A stretch of 14,971 bases of DNA from JAFTYR01 sp964571375 (GCA_964571375.1 CAZNBL010000032.1:1-14971), one strand, 5' to 3'; counted from the first letter of the stretch, positions 4,652 through 12,751 are shown. The notes: generated by a model not told the origin, from the sequence alone. Numbers and translations: made by a program.

Positions 4652-7591
4652 ATGAAGCGCATGCTTTTTAATGCCACACACCAGGAAGAACTGCGTGTGA
4701 GCATTGTCGACGGTCAGCAGCTGATCGACTTCGATGTTGAATCTTCTGCGAACCAGCATCGTAAATCCAACATTTACAAGGGTGTTGTCACCCGTATCGA
4801 ACCTTCTCTCGAAGCCTGTTTCGTCGATTACGGTGAAGAACGCCACGGTTTCCTGCCGTTTAAGGAAATTTCCCGTCAGTACTTCAACGAAGGCGTTGAT
4901 GTCAGAAACTGCTCCATCAAGGAAGCTATTTCCGAAGGTGCCGAACTTATCGTTCAGGTTGAAAAGGAAGAACGCGGCAACAAGGGTGCTGCGCTTACCA
5001 CCTTCATCTCTTTGGCCGGCCGTTACCTCGTTCTGATGCCGAACAACCCCAGAGGGGGCGGTGTCAGCCGTCGTATCGAAGGCGAAGAACGCCAGGAACT
5101 CAAAGAAACCATGGAGAAACTGCAGACTCCGCGCGGCATGAGCCTCATCGCCCGCACTGCAGGTATCGGCCGTACCGTCGAAGAACTCCAGTGGGACTTG
5201 AACTACCTTTTAAAGCTCTGGGAAGCTGTTTCCGACGCCGCTCAGCCGCAGTTCGAAGACCGTCAGGGCAACTATGTCCTCACAGCTCAGGACGAAGCCG
5301 GTCATCAGCTCCGCCGTGTTAACCCGGCTCCTTTCCTCATCGTTGAAGAAAGCAACCTCGTTATCCGCGCCATCCGCGACTACTTCCAGCCGGAAATCGG
5401 CGAAATCCTCGTCGACACCGACGACATCTACGAACAGGCCCGTCAGTTCATGGGCCACGTAATGCCGGACATGGTCAACCGCGTCAAGCGCTACACCGAC
5501 GACATTCCGCTCTTCTCCCGCTTCCAGATCGAACACCAGATCGAAACCGCTTATTCGAGAACCGTTCCGCTGCCCTCCGGCGGCGCCATTGTGATCGACC
5601 ACACGGAAGCTCTGGTTGCCATCGACGTGAACTCCGCACGCGCTACCCGCGGTGTGGATATCGAAGAAACCGCATATCGCACCAACTGCGAAGCAGCTGA
5701 TGAAGTTGCCCGCCAGATGCGTCTTCGCGACCTCGGCGGTCTGATCGTCATCGACTTCATCGACATGGAAGATCCGAAGAACCAGAGAGCGATCGAACAG
5801 CGCCTCAAGGACGCCATCCGTTACGACCGCGCCCGTGTTCAGCTCGCAAAGATCTCCCGCTTCGGCCTGATGGAACTCTCCCGCCAGAGACTGCGTCCTT
5901 CCCTCTACGAAGGCAGCCACATCACCTGCCCGCGCTGTAACGGCGTCGGCGTGATCCGCGACACAGAATCCAGCGCCATCCAGATTCTCCGTATCCTTCA
6001 GGAAGAAGCCCTGAAGGACGGCACTGCCGGCCTGCAGGCTCAGGTTCCGGTCGACGTCGGTACATTCCTGTTGAACGAAAAGCGTGCCGATATCGCCAAG
6101 ATCGAAAGCCGTCACCATATCAACGTGATCCTGATTCCGAACAAGAATCTCGAAACACCGCACTACCAGATCGAACGCCTCAAGGCCGACGATCAGCGTC
6201 TTGACACGGCCACACCGAGCTACGACCGCGCCGAAGAAATCACAAACGAACAGAAGGACCCGTACACACGTGCCCTTCCGGAAAGTACATCCGACCGTCC
6301 GAAGCAGGTTCCGGTCATCAAGGGTCTGCCCCCGAGAGAAGACGCTCCGAAGCACGTAGAAGCTCCGAAGGCCGCCGCTAAGCCCGCAGCCGAAGTCAAG
6401 GCCAAGAAGCTCTCTCTTTGGGACCGCATCGTCGCTTTCTTCAAGGGTGAAGATGCTAAGAGCGAAGAAAAGCCTGCCAAGAAGAGCCGTGAATCCACTC
6501 GTGAACGCCGCTCCAAGAAGGGCGAACGCGACGAAAACAAGAACCGTCGCGACCGTAACGCCGCACGTGCAGAACGCAACGAACGCAACAACGAGCGTCG
6601 CGACCGCAATGAAAAGCCGGAAGTCGCCGAAAAGGGCGAAGACCGCAATAACCAGCGTGCTCAGAAGCGTGAACGCACTCAGGACACTGCTGAAAAGCAG
6701 AACAAGCGCCAGAGCCGTCGTGAGGCCAATGAAGCCCGTCGCAATGAAAAGCCGGCCAAGCCCGCAGCAGAAGCCGTCAAGACCGAAACAGCTCCGGTTG
6801 TTGAGATTAAGGCTCCGGTGGCAGAACCTGTTGCAGAAACTCATGGCGACAAGGTAGACGTCAAGGTTATGCCGTCTCAGGAATCTCAGTTTGCCAACGG
6901 CGAAACAAAGACACGCCGTCGCCGCCGCAATCTGCGCCGCGACCGCAACGAGCGAGTCGAAACCGATGAAAAGGCACCGGTTTCCGTCAAGCCGATGGTT
7001 ACAGCCGTAGAAAACGCCGTTGCTCCTGACAGCACCATTCTCTTTACTCCGCACGCCGAAAGCGCCCACATCGAAAACGGTGCCAAGGATGCAGCTGAAA
7101 TCGAGAAGAAGGACGTTCACTTCACTGCCAAGACTGAAGGTGAAAAGCCGCGCCGTCAGAGAAAGCCGCGTCAGGAAAAGCACGCAGCTGAGACAGCTGA
7201 AGCCCCTGCCAAGGATGTCGAAAAGGCTGAAACTCCTGCAGCTAAGGAAGCTCCCAAGGCTGAACCGAAGGCTGTTGAAACAAAGCCTGAAGTCAAGGCT
7301 GAGGTAAAGACAGAGGCTCCGAAGTCCGAAGCTAAGGTTGAAAAGACCGAAGTTAAGGCTGAAAAGGCAGAGACTAAGGTTGAAGCCAAGGTTGAAACCA
7401 AACCTGCCAAGGCTGAAAGCGCCAAGGCCGAGATCAAGGATGCTCTGCAGAGCGCAGGTCTCGAACTCGTCGCAACCAAGGCTCCCGCTGCAGAAGCTCC
7501 TGCCGCTCCGAAGCCCCAGCTTGGCCGCAAGCGCGTCAAGCGTCCGGTTGTAGCCGAAGAAGTCGTTCTCGAACAGGTTCAGACTAAGTAA
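4652..7591 (+). CDS. rne: Ribonuclease E
   Basis: Essential endonuclease for mRNA decay and rRNA/tRNA processing; scaffold of the RNA degradosome. It has 979 residues and starts MKRMLFNATHQEEL at ATG 4652, with GAGGAG six bases upstream. An S1 domain lies at about 36-120, and the 5' sensor includes R168 and T169. Catalytic metal ligands are D325 (AIDVNS) and D368 (IDFIDM), and the zinc-link is CPRCNG (C426, C429). These sit exactly 22 positions later than E. coli D303, D346 and C404/C407, mainly because of extra sequence near 197-220. After about 540 the protein becomes a disordered scaffold. SLWDRIVAFFKG (588-599) resembles the amphipathic membrane-targeting helix, followed by arginine-rich blocks and a Lys/Glu/Ala-rich repeat tail. 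A strong terminator follows. The gene is probably controlled through its long leader. Confidence 0.97.
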   Translation: MKRMLFNATHQEELRVSIVDGQQLIDFDVESSANQHRKSNIYKGVVTRIEPSLEACFVDYGEERHGFLPFKEISRQYFNEGVDVRNCSIKEAISEGAELIVQVEKEERGNKGAALTTFISLAGRYLVLMPNNPRGGGVSRRIEGEERQELKETMEKLQTPRGMSLIARTAGIGRTVEELQWDLNYLLKLWEAVSDAAQPQFEDRQGNYVLTAQDEAGHQLRRVNPAPFLIVEESNLVIRAIRDYFQPEIGEILVDTDDIYEQARQFMGHVMPDMVNRVKRYTDDIPLFSRFQIEHQIETAYSRTVPLPSGGAIVIDHTEALVAIDVNSARATRGVDIEETAYRTNCEAADEVARQMRLRDLGGLIVIDFIDMEDPKNQRAIEQRLKDAIRYDRARVQLAKISRFGLMELSRQRLRPSLYEGSHITCPRCNGVGVIRDTESSAIQILRILQEEALKDGTAGLQAQVPVDVGTFLLNEKRADIAKIESRHHINVILIPNKNLETPHYQIERLKADDQRLDTATPSYDRAEEITNEQKDPYTRALPESTSDRPKQVPVIKGLPPREDAPKHVEAPKAAAKPAAEVKAKKLSLWDRIVAFFKGEDAKSEEKPAKKSRESTRERRSKKGERDENKNRRDRNAARAERNERNNERRDRNEKPEVAEKGEDRNNQRAQKRERTQDTAEKQNKRQSRREANEARRNEKPAKPAAEAVKTETAPVVEIKAPVAEPVAETHGDKVDVKVMPSQESQFANGETKTRRRRRNLRRDRNERVETDEKAPVSVKPMVTAVENAVAPDSTILFTPHAESAHIENGAKDAAEIEKKDVHFTAKTEGEKPRRQRKPRQEKHAAETAEAPAKDVEKAETPAAKEAPKAEPKAVETKPEVKAEVKTEAPKSEAKVEKTEVKAEKAETKVEAKVETKPAKAESAKAEIKDALQSAGLELVATKAPAAEAPAAPKPQLGRKRVKRPVVAEEVVLEQVQTK
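7190..7450 (+). repeat. Degenerate Lys/Glu/Ala/Val coding repeat in the RNase E tail
   Basis: Short imperfect units such as KAEVKTE, KVEKTE, KVEAKVETK and AKAESAKAE recur, using AAG for lysine and GAA for glutamate over and over. This marks a disordered, alternately charged linker in the degradosome scaffold. Slippage could change its length between strains. It is part of rne, not a mobile or intergenic repeat. Confidence 0.7.
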
Positions 7592-7615
7592 GTTCTGAAG
7601 CCGAGTTGATAACGC

Positions 7616-7648
7616 AAAGAGCGCCCTTTACCGGGCGCTCTTTTTTTT
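7616..7648 (+). terminator. Intrinsic terminator of rne
   Basis: GAGCGCCC (7619-7626) pairs perfectly with GGGCGCTC (7633-7640) around a six-base loop, extended by AAA/TTT, and is followed by eight T (7641-7648). It begins 25 bases after the rne stop codon. Confidence 0.95.
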
Positions 7649-8019
7649 GTCTGTCGTTATACGTCTGACTGCTCTGCTCCGCACTTCAATCTCCCGGATC
7701 CGTGCGTTGTATTCACTGACGAAGCAGGCTTCATTCACAGTGGAAAGTCCCCGGATACTGCGGACATCGGGTAACAGAGTTCTCCGTAACGATTAGCGCT
7801 TCATTCCGGGCAAAGTCTCTTCCTCCCGTGCTTTGTGTACTGTAGGCGGCATGCCCCCCTGTTTTTCCTTCGTCTCTCTTTCCCCGTCCGTATCCGAAGA
7901 CCTAAAAATATTCCATAAATCGATTTACAAGCGTTTTAAGGTTAATTTAGTCGCAGTCCGATACAACACATATCTCACGAATAAAAATTCACCACAGGCC
8001 GTTCTGATACGTTTTACAC
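7649..8019. other. Intergenic stretch with no recognised gene
   Basis: About 370 bases between two convergent transcription units (rne and the phosphate transporter). The first part to about 7890 is GC-balanced with only small hairpins, for example CACTG (7726-region) with CAGTG enclosing GAAG/CTTC. From about 7890 to 8015 the sequence turns distinctly AT-rich. A plus-strand open frame from 7833 runs through the transporter's terminator into its stop codon and has no ribosome binding site, so I do not call it. I see no tRNA, repeat array or insertion sequence. A small RNA or decayed DNA remains possible. Confidence 0.5.
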
Positions 8020-8020
8020 A

Positions 8021-8056
8021 AAAGAAAAGGGATGCATCCCGAAAGACACATCCCTT
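8021..8056 (-). terminator. Intrinsic terminator of the phosphate transporter gene
   Basis: On the minus strand AAGGGATG (8056 to 8049) pairs with CATCCCTT (8034 to 8027) around a 14-base loop, followed by the T-rich TTCTTTT. The inner sequence GGGATGCATCCC (8029-8040) is itself a perfect palindrome, so two pairings compete. It lies about 30 bases after the stop codon. Confidence 0.8.
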
Positions 8057-8086
8057 GTTTGATCCGAAGATCAGCAAGAAGTTCGA

Positions 8087-10351
8087 TTAAGCCTTAACGA
8101 CTTGAATCTCCTCTTCGTCCTCTTCCTGCTGAAGCAGTTCGTTCAGCTCACGCTGCAGAAGAACGATCACCGTATAGCGGTTGACCACTTCGCGGGCAAA
8201 CTGCAGAAGCGAGAGATAGAGCTCGGAACGATGCAGAGGCATCTTCTGGCTGTCGATTTCCTTCATCAGCTCGAGCTGATAGAGGTTGACCTCTTCAAGG
8301 CTGTTACGTGTAAGACGCATCAGTACCTCGTCTTCTTCACTGCCGGTGCGGATGAACATATCAAGTTCACGCTGCAGAACTTCAAGTTCCTTCACGGACT
8401 TCAGAAGGTTGTCCTTAAGATTTCCCTTGAAAACGGAGTGAGAATTGCCGAGATGGCTTTCCATCTGCTGTTCGGTATTACGAAGCAGCTGAGCCACGTC
8501 CTTCATGTTGGAGAAGGTACGGTAGTAGTAGTTTCTTGCATCGTACTCTTCGAGACCGCCGTTCTGGTCGGCAGCCATCTGGTAGTAGCGGCTTCTCTGC
8601 AGAGAAATGCGGTCAAGCAGAGCCTGAGCCTCTGTGCGGCATTTCTTAACCTTGGAGTAGTCTTCTTCAAGGAAGGCTTCCACGGAACCCGTAAAGATCT
8701 TGACGGTCTTTTCGAGGTTGTGACCGATCGCTGTGTTAAGACGCTGTCTGAGCTCTTCCTTGGAAAGGGAAGAAAGTACGACGACTTCTGTCTGTTCGTT
8801 CTTCTTACCGAAGAAGTTGGAGCGGACGAGGAGCGCAACGACTACGGCGGCGGCAACCACCATAAAGACCGGTCCGAACCAAAGGCAGAGGAATGCATTC
8901 AGAGCACATGCCAGGAATGCAGTGAAAGCAGTGAGGAACCAACCGCTGATCACAGCCATCACACCGGTAATGCGGTAAACAGCGCTTTCACGGTCCCAGG
9001 CACCGTCGGCAAGAGAGCTGCCCATACCGACCATGAAGGTCACGTATGTTGTAGAAAGCGGTAGCTGAAGGCTGGTAGCCGAAGCAATCAAGATACTGGC
9101 AAGCACAAGGTTCACGGAAGCGCGGACCTGGTCGAACGGAAGAGCAATTTCACCCTTGTTCAGGCGCGGCTTCACAAGACGGCTGTCGATCGCACGAAGG
9201 ACGGAGTCCGGCAGGAACTGATGCACAACCTTATTGACGCGAAGTGCGGAGCGGACCATTACACGGCCTGTAATGGAACTGCCGAACTGTTCCTTTTCGC
9301 TGCGTTCGCTCGAACTGAGGTTGATCGCAGTCTGAACCACCTTCTGAGCCTTCGGGCTGAACCAAAGGGTGCAGACCATGACAACACCCGAGAGCAGAAG
9401 CAGGATGGTCGGAGTAACCTTCGGATGAGCGAGTTCGCCCATAAAGAGCTGATCGGGAGCAACCCCGCTTGCAGAAGCGATTTCTGCACTCTGCATGGCA
9501 GCGATCGGCACACCGACGAAGTTCACCAAGTCGTTGCCTGCGAATGCAAAGGCGAGTGCAAAGGTACCGGCAAGAATGACATCGCGCAGAGCGTTGTAAT
9601 TAAAGAACCAGATCAGGATCTGGAAGAGCGCGCTCAGACCGATGAAGCAGGTGAGCAGAATTTCCGTTGTATTGCCGTGCAGGAATGCCAGCAGTTCCGG
9701 AGTCATGAAAGAAGCACCCTTGGCGCCCTTCATGATGAGGAAGTAGAAAATAGAAGTCAGACAGAAACCGGCGTAAATGCCGCCGATACGGCGGTACATC
9801 TTTTCGTATCGGAAGGAAAACAGCATTCGGATCAGCCACTGAATGATAAGACCTGCGGTAAACGCAATGATGACCGAAATCAGAATACCGAAGATGATGG
9901 TCAGAGCCTTTTCATTGTTGATGTAGGAGCCGATACCGGCAATGGAGTCAGTCGACTTATAAAGTCTGTAGGCCGCGGTCATCACGGAGCCGCCGAGCAG
10001 TTCGAAAATAATCGAAACTGTTGTCGAGGTCGGGAGACCGAGCGAATTGAATGTATCTAAGAGCAGTACGTCGGTAATCATGACGGCAAAGAAAATCACC
10101 ATCAGATCCGCATAGGTAAACCGGGCCGGATTAAAAATACCGTTTCGGGCAATTTCCATCATGCCGCTCGAGAACGTACAACCGAGAAGTACGCCCGCTG
10201 CGGCAACGAACAGAACCTTATTGAAGGAAGCTGCTCTGGAGCCGATTGCCGAACTTAAGAAGTTGACCGCGTCATTGCTTACCCCCACAAACAAATTAAC
10301 GCATGCGAGGAGCATGAGGAAGATCATTACGCAATATAAAAAAGTTTCCAT
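8087..10351 (-). CDS. PiT-family inorganic phosphate transporter with C-terminal helical domain
   Basis: Large inner-membrane permease, 754 residues, expected to import phosphate with protons or sodium. Both halves of the PiT repeat are visible: GVSNDAVNF (23-31) with LGLPTSTTVSII (104-115), and FAGNDLVNFVGVP (270-282) with LQLPLSTTYVTF (428-439). Many strongly hydrophobic segments run up to about residue 510. The remaining ~245 residues are hydrophilic and probably helical, ending in an acidic EEDEEEIQVV tail, which suggests a cytoplasmic PhoU/DUF47-like domain. This long form, and the wording NDAVNF-SSAIGS near the N-terminus, resembles PiT proteins I know from Bacteroidetes rather than the ~500-residue E. 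coli PitA. ATG 10351 is used; GTG 10354 is the adjacent alternative and neither has a clear Shine-Dalgarno. It is a single-gene unit with its own terminator. Confidence 0.9.
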   Translation of the reverse strand: METFLYCVMIFLMLLACVNLFVGVSNDAVNFLSSAIGSRAASFNKVLFVAAAGVLLGCTFSSGMMEIARNGIFNPARFTYADLMVIFFAVMITDVLLLDTFNSLGLPTSTTVSIIFELLGGSVMTAAYRLYKSTDSIAGIGSYINNEKALTIIFGILISVIIAFTAGLIIQWLIRMLFSFRYEKMYRRIGGIYAGFCLTSIFYFLIMKGAKGASFMTPELLAFLHGNTTEILLTCFIGLSALFQILIWFFNYNALRDVILAGTFALAFAFAGNDLVNFVGVPIAAMQSAEIASASGVAPDQLFMGELAHPKVTPTILLLLSGVVMVCTLWFSPKAQKVVQTAINLSSSERSEKEQFGSSITGRVMVRSALRVNKVVHQFLPDSVLRAIDSRLVKPRLNKGEIALPFDQVRASVNLVLASILIASATSLQLPLSTTYVTFMVGMGSSLADGAWDRESAVYRITGVMAVISGWFLTAFTAFLACALNAFLCLWFGPVFMVVAAAVVVALLVRSNFFGKKNEQTEVVVLSSLSKEELRQRLNTAIGHNLEKTVKIFTGSVEAFLEEDYSKVKKCRTEAQALLDRISLQRSRYYQMAADQNGGLEEYDARNYYYRTFSNMKDVAQLLRNTEQQMESHLGNSHSVFKGNLKDNLLKSVKELEVLQRELDMFIRTGSEEDEVLMRLTRNSLEEVNLYQLELMKEIDSQKMPLHRSELYLSLLQFAREVVNRYTVIVLLQRELNELLQQEEDEEEIQVVKA

Positions 10352-10436
10352 CACTAAGCAGAAAAGAGTTGCTCTATTGGTGAATATAAACGGTTACTAC
10401 CGCTTATAGCGCGAATGCTAGCAAATACCCTGACAC

Positions 10437-10445
10437 TTATCCACA
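10437..10445 (+). promoter_or_regulatory. Consensus DnaA box
   Basis: TTATCCACA is an exact match to the high-affinity DnaA-binding 9-mer, in the divergent region between the phosphate transporter and the secreted protein gene. I see only one copy and no other origin features, so this is not an origin. It could be a DnaA-controlled promoter site, or chance (roughly a one in ten event for a window of this size on both strands). Confidence 0.4.
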
Positions 10446-10480
10446 GATATATGTGATTAAACCCAAAATTGCTCTACTTT

Positions 10481-10510
10481 TTGAAACTTTTTTAACGAAG
10501 TGATTATCGT
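10481..10510 (+). promoter_or_regulatory. Candidate promoter for the secreted protein gene
   Basis: TTGAAA (10481-10486) and TATCGT (10505-10510) are separated by 18 bases in an AT-rich stretch; the -10 box matches consensus at four of six positions. A start near 10517 would leave a leader of about 60 bases before the GTG start codon. Tentative. I found no equally good promoter for the divergent transporter. Confidence 0.35.
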
Positions 10511-10575
10511 TACCGTGGATTAGACTCCGAAGGGTCGATTTCCTCCCCTGTTGATCTGTCTGTAAGGAGTGCACC

Positions 10576-11634
10576 GTGCAAAAATCCCGATTGCTTGCAT
10601 CCGTTTTACTCTGCGGATTTCTTGCCGCAAGTCAGATTGTTTCTGCAGCTTCTGCCGACTTTATCAACCGCATTATCTCCGAGAACTCTCAGAAATCCCC
10701 CGCTTCCCGTACCGTTTCTGTCAAAGCCGTAACCCTCGGCAAAACACTCTGGTCCTTTGACGACAAGGGTGCATCCTCTTTTACGGTAAGAAGCGGCAAA
10801 TCCAAGGACAGCTATGTCCTCAATCATTTAAAAGGCTCGGAAAATCCACTGACCGCTCAGACGGGCGACGCCAATCTCATCACGCAGTCCGGCAGACACC
10901 GGCTTGCCCGCCCGGCGACCGTAACTTTCAAAGACAAGGGACGGGTGATGGAACTGCAGTACGGTAAAAAGGAGCCGGTTCGCATCGAAGTTACCTTAAA
11001 AGCTGTGGATGTCGGCGGCCTCAAAATCCGGGATTTTCTTAAAAACAGGGACGGAAGTCGGGCCGCCCTCGCCTCTTCTGTCGGAAACCAAACGTTCCCC
11101 GCGGGTTCCGTAGCTTTTATTCCGACTACCCGCATTAAAGACAGCCTGATGCTCCTGCCGCTTCGCAGCTCCTTTACGAACGCTGCCGACAAACAGGAGC
11201 TGATTGAAAACTTCAGCGACGTTCCTTTCTGTCTCACACATGAAAAGCGAAACGGTGCCAGAGCCGTCGGTTTGGTGTTCGATAAATCCCAGAGAGGTAA
11301 AACCGCGGGCACTGTAACGGTCACACCGGTCAGAAGCGACACAATCTTTTGTAAGCCGAGCGGAGAAAAGCCTTCTTATCGCGCCTCTTGGAACTATGTC
11401 CGTACCGCTCAGCACTCAGCTGTTGTCATCCGCATGCCGGACAACATCGACCCGAGAGACTACGGCCTAAAGTCTCATGAAAAGGAATACGCCAAATTTG
11501 CGTTTATTGCGCCCTCGAACGGCGACCGGGTATTTCGTCCCGGCAAATACATTGCCAAGGGAACCGTGATTCAGGGTAAGCGCTATCTCTTCAATGAACG
11601 CGCGGCCTCGGCAATCCGAAGCGCCTTAGATTAG
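10576..11634 (+). CDS. Secreted or periplasmic protein of unknown function
   Basis: I do not recognise the family. The protein has 352 residues and a clear Sec signal peptide: MQKSR, a hydrophobic core (LLASVLLCGFLAA) and a likely cleavage after VSA or ASA at about residue 24-27. The mature part is basic and probably rich in beta-strands, with no transmembrane segment. It has only two cysteines, C219 and C259, which may form a disulfide. The segment before C13 is not a lipobox, so it is not an obvious lipoprotein. The GTG start is supported by AAGGAG six bases upstream. It stands alone between its candidate promoter and a strong shared terminator, so neighbours give no functional hint. Codon use looks like the surrounding genes, so recent transfer is not suggested. 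Confidence 0.85.
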   Translation: MQKSRLLASVLLCGFLAASQIVSAASADFINRIISENSQKSPASRTVSVKAVTLGKTLWSFDDKGASSFTVRSGKSKDSYVLNHLKGSENPLTAQTGDANLITQSGRHRLARPATVTFKDKGRVMELQYGKKEPVRIEVTLKAVDVGGLKIRDFLKNRDGSRAALASSVGNQTFPAGSVAFIPTTRIKDSLMLLPLRSSFTNAADKQELIENFSDVPFCLTHEKRNGARAVGLVFDKSQRGKTAGTVTVTPVRSDTIFCKPSGEKPSYRASWNYVRTAQHSAVVIRMPDNIDPRDYGLKSHEKEYAKFAFIAPSNGDRVFRPGKYIAKGTVIQGKRYLFNERAASAIRSALD

Positions 11635-11639
11635 CCCCT

Positions 11640-11690
11640 AAAAAAAACGGAGAGCAGAACTTCCGATTGTTCTGCACTCCGTTTTGTATT
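11640..11690. terminator. Bidirectional intrinsic terminator between the secreted protein gene and dusA
   Basis: AAAACGGAG-A-GCAGAAC pairs with GTTCTGC-A-CTCCGTTTT (11644-11685) with a single A:A mismatch and an eight-base loop. It is flanked by a run of A on the left (T-run for the minus strand) and GTATTTT on the right. It serves both convergent genes, ending at 11634 and 11707. Confidence 0.9.
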
Positions 11691-11706
11691 TTCAGCGAAT
11701 ACCCGA

Positions 11707-12738
11707 TCAATAATCGCGGAATTCATCCGGCATCAGCGGATCGGCAACATCGGCCCAACCGGCTTTGCCGTAGGCGTAATGAAGAATTTCATTACCCATC
11801 ATTTCGATCGTAGCGGCTTCACTCAGGATACGGCGCCAGGTCTTGGCACCGGCAAGACCGGTAAGCAGACCGTGCATGTGGCGGCAGGTTGCACGCAGTG
11901 CCCGGAAATCCGGTTCCTTTTCGACGATGTAACGGGTCATACCTTCGATAACCTTTTCGCGGGTGACCGGTTCATCGAGGTTGTCGCCGTAGATACGGGA
12001 ATCCACGTCGGAAAGAATCCACGGAGTGTAGTAAGCAGAGCGGCCGAGCATAACACCGTCGACGTGTTCGAGCTGTTCTTCGGCAACGCCGAGGTCCGGA
12101 ATTGCACCGTTGATTACGATCACGGCATCCGGGAAGTCCTTCTTAAGCTGATAAGCAACTTCGCGGCGAAGCGGCGGAATTTCGCGGTTTTCCTTCGGAG
12201 AAAGGCCCTTTAACCAGGCATTGCGGGTGTGCACGATAAAGACGCGGACACCGGCTTCATAAAGTGTGCCGACAAAGTTCTGCACGAAGCTGTATTCTTC
12301 AATCGCATCGATACCGATACGGTGCTTGATCGTCACCGGTACGTCGCAGGCATCCTGCATGGCTTTGACGCAATCGGCAACCAGCGCCGGATCCTGCATA
12401 AGGCATGCGCCGAAAGAACCCTTCTGTACGCGCTCGCTCGGGCAACCGCAGTTAAGGTTGACTTCGTCGTAACCCCACTTCTGAGCAAGAGATGCGCAGT
12501 AAGCGAGTTCCTTGGTGTCGCTGCCGCCCAACTGCAGGGCAATCGGATGTTCCTCGGCAGAGAAATCCAGGTGGCGCGGCTGATCGCCGTGAATTAAAGC
12601 ACCCGTAGTCACCATCTCGGTATAGAGACGGGCGTTCTTACTCAGAAGACGATGAAAATAACGGCAGTGACGGTCTGTCAGGTCCAGCATGGGAGCCACG
12701 CAGAAGCGCCAGCCACGAGGATCAATAGAAGTTGTCAT
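11707..12738 (-). CDS. dusA: tRNA-dihydrouridine synthase A
   Basis: FMN-dependent enzyme that reduces U20 and U20a in the D-loop of tRNAs using NADPH. It has 343 residues, a normal length for DusA. Motifs in order are VAPMLDLTDRHCRYFHR (14-30), YTEMVTTGALIHGD (39-52), LQLGG (68-72), NLNCGCPSERVQKGSFG (94-110, catalytic C99) and VTIKHRIGID for tRNA/FMN contacts, followed by HTRNAWLKGLSPKENREIPP and the C-terminal helical domain. The DusA-specific GLSPKENREIPPL separates it from DusB and DusC. No Shine-Dalgarno is visible before ATG 12738. The terminator of the upstream ychJ ends about 13 bases before this start, so dusA needs either its own promoter overlapping that hairpin or readthrough. 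It ends at a shared bidirectional terminator. Confidence 0.96.
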   Translation of the reverse strand: MTTSIDPRGWRFCVAPMLDLTDRHCRYFHRLLSKNARLYTEMVTTGALIHGDQPRHLDFSAEEHPIALQLGGSDTKELAYCASLAQKWGYDEVNLNCGCPSERVQKGSFGACLMQDPALVADCVKAMQDACDVPVTIKHRIGIDAIEEYSFVQNFVGTLYEAGVRVFIVHTRNAWLKGLSPKENREIPPLRREVAYQLKKDFPDAVIVINGAIPDLGVAEEQLEHVDGVMLGRSAYYTPWILSDVDSRIYGDNLDEPVTREKVIEGMTRYIVEKEPDFRALRATCRHMHGLLTGLAGAKTWRRILSEAATIEMMGNEILHYAYGKAGWADVADPLMPDEFRDY

Positions 12739-12751
12739 GAGTCTGAATAGT

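Noticed and set aside
4238..4704. Several short open frames in both strands of the rne leader
   Set aside because: They overlap each other and the rne start, lack ribosome binding sites and resemble nothing; the RNA structure explains the stretch better.
5210..7183. 657-residue minus-strand open frame
   Set aside because: It is the complement of the rne coding sequence; its length comes from codon bias in rne. The protein has no known motif.
7833..8090. 85-residue plus-strand open frame in the gap after rne
   Set aside because: No ribosome binding site, spans the terminator of the convergent gene and overlaps its stop codon; composition is mixed. More likely chance.
8102..10060. Two long plus-strand open frames (8102-9064 and 9221-10060)
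   Set aside because: Both are antisense shadows of the phosphate transporter gene, whose protein has clear PiT motifs.
10352..10575. Possible replication origin because of the DnaA box and AT-richness
   Set aside because: Only one box, no cluster, no dnaA/dnaN or parAB genes nearby.
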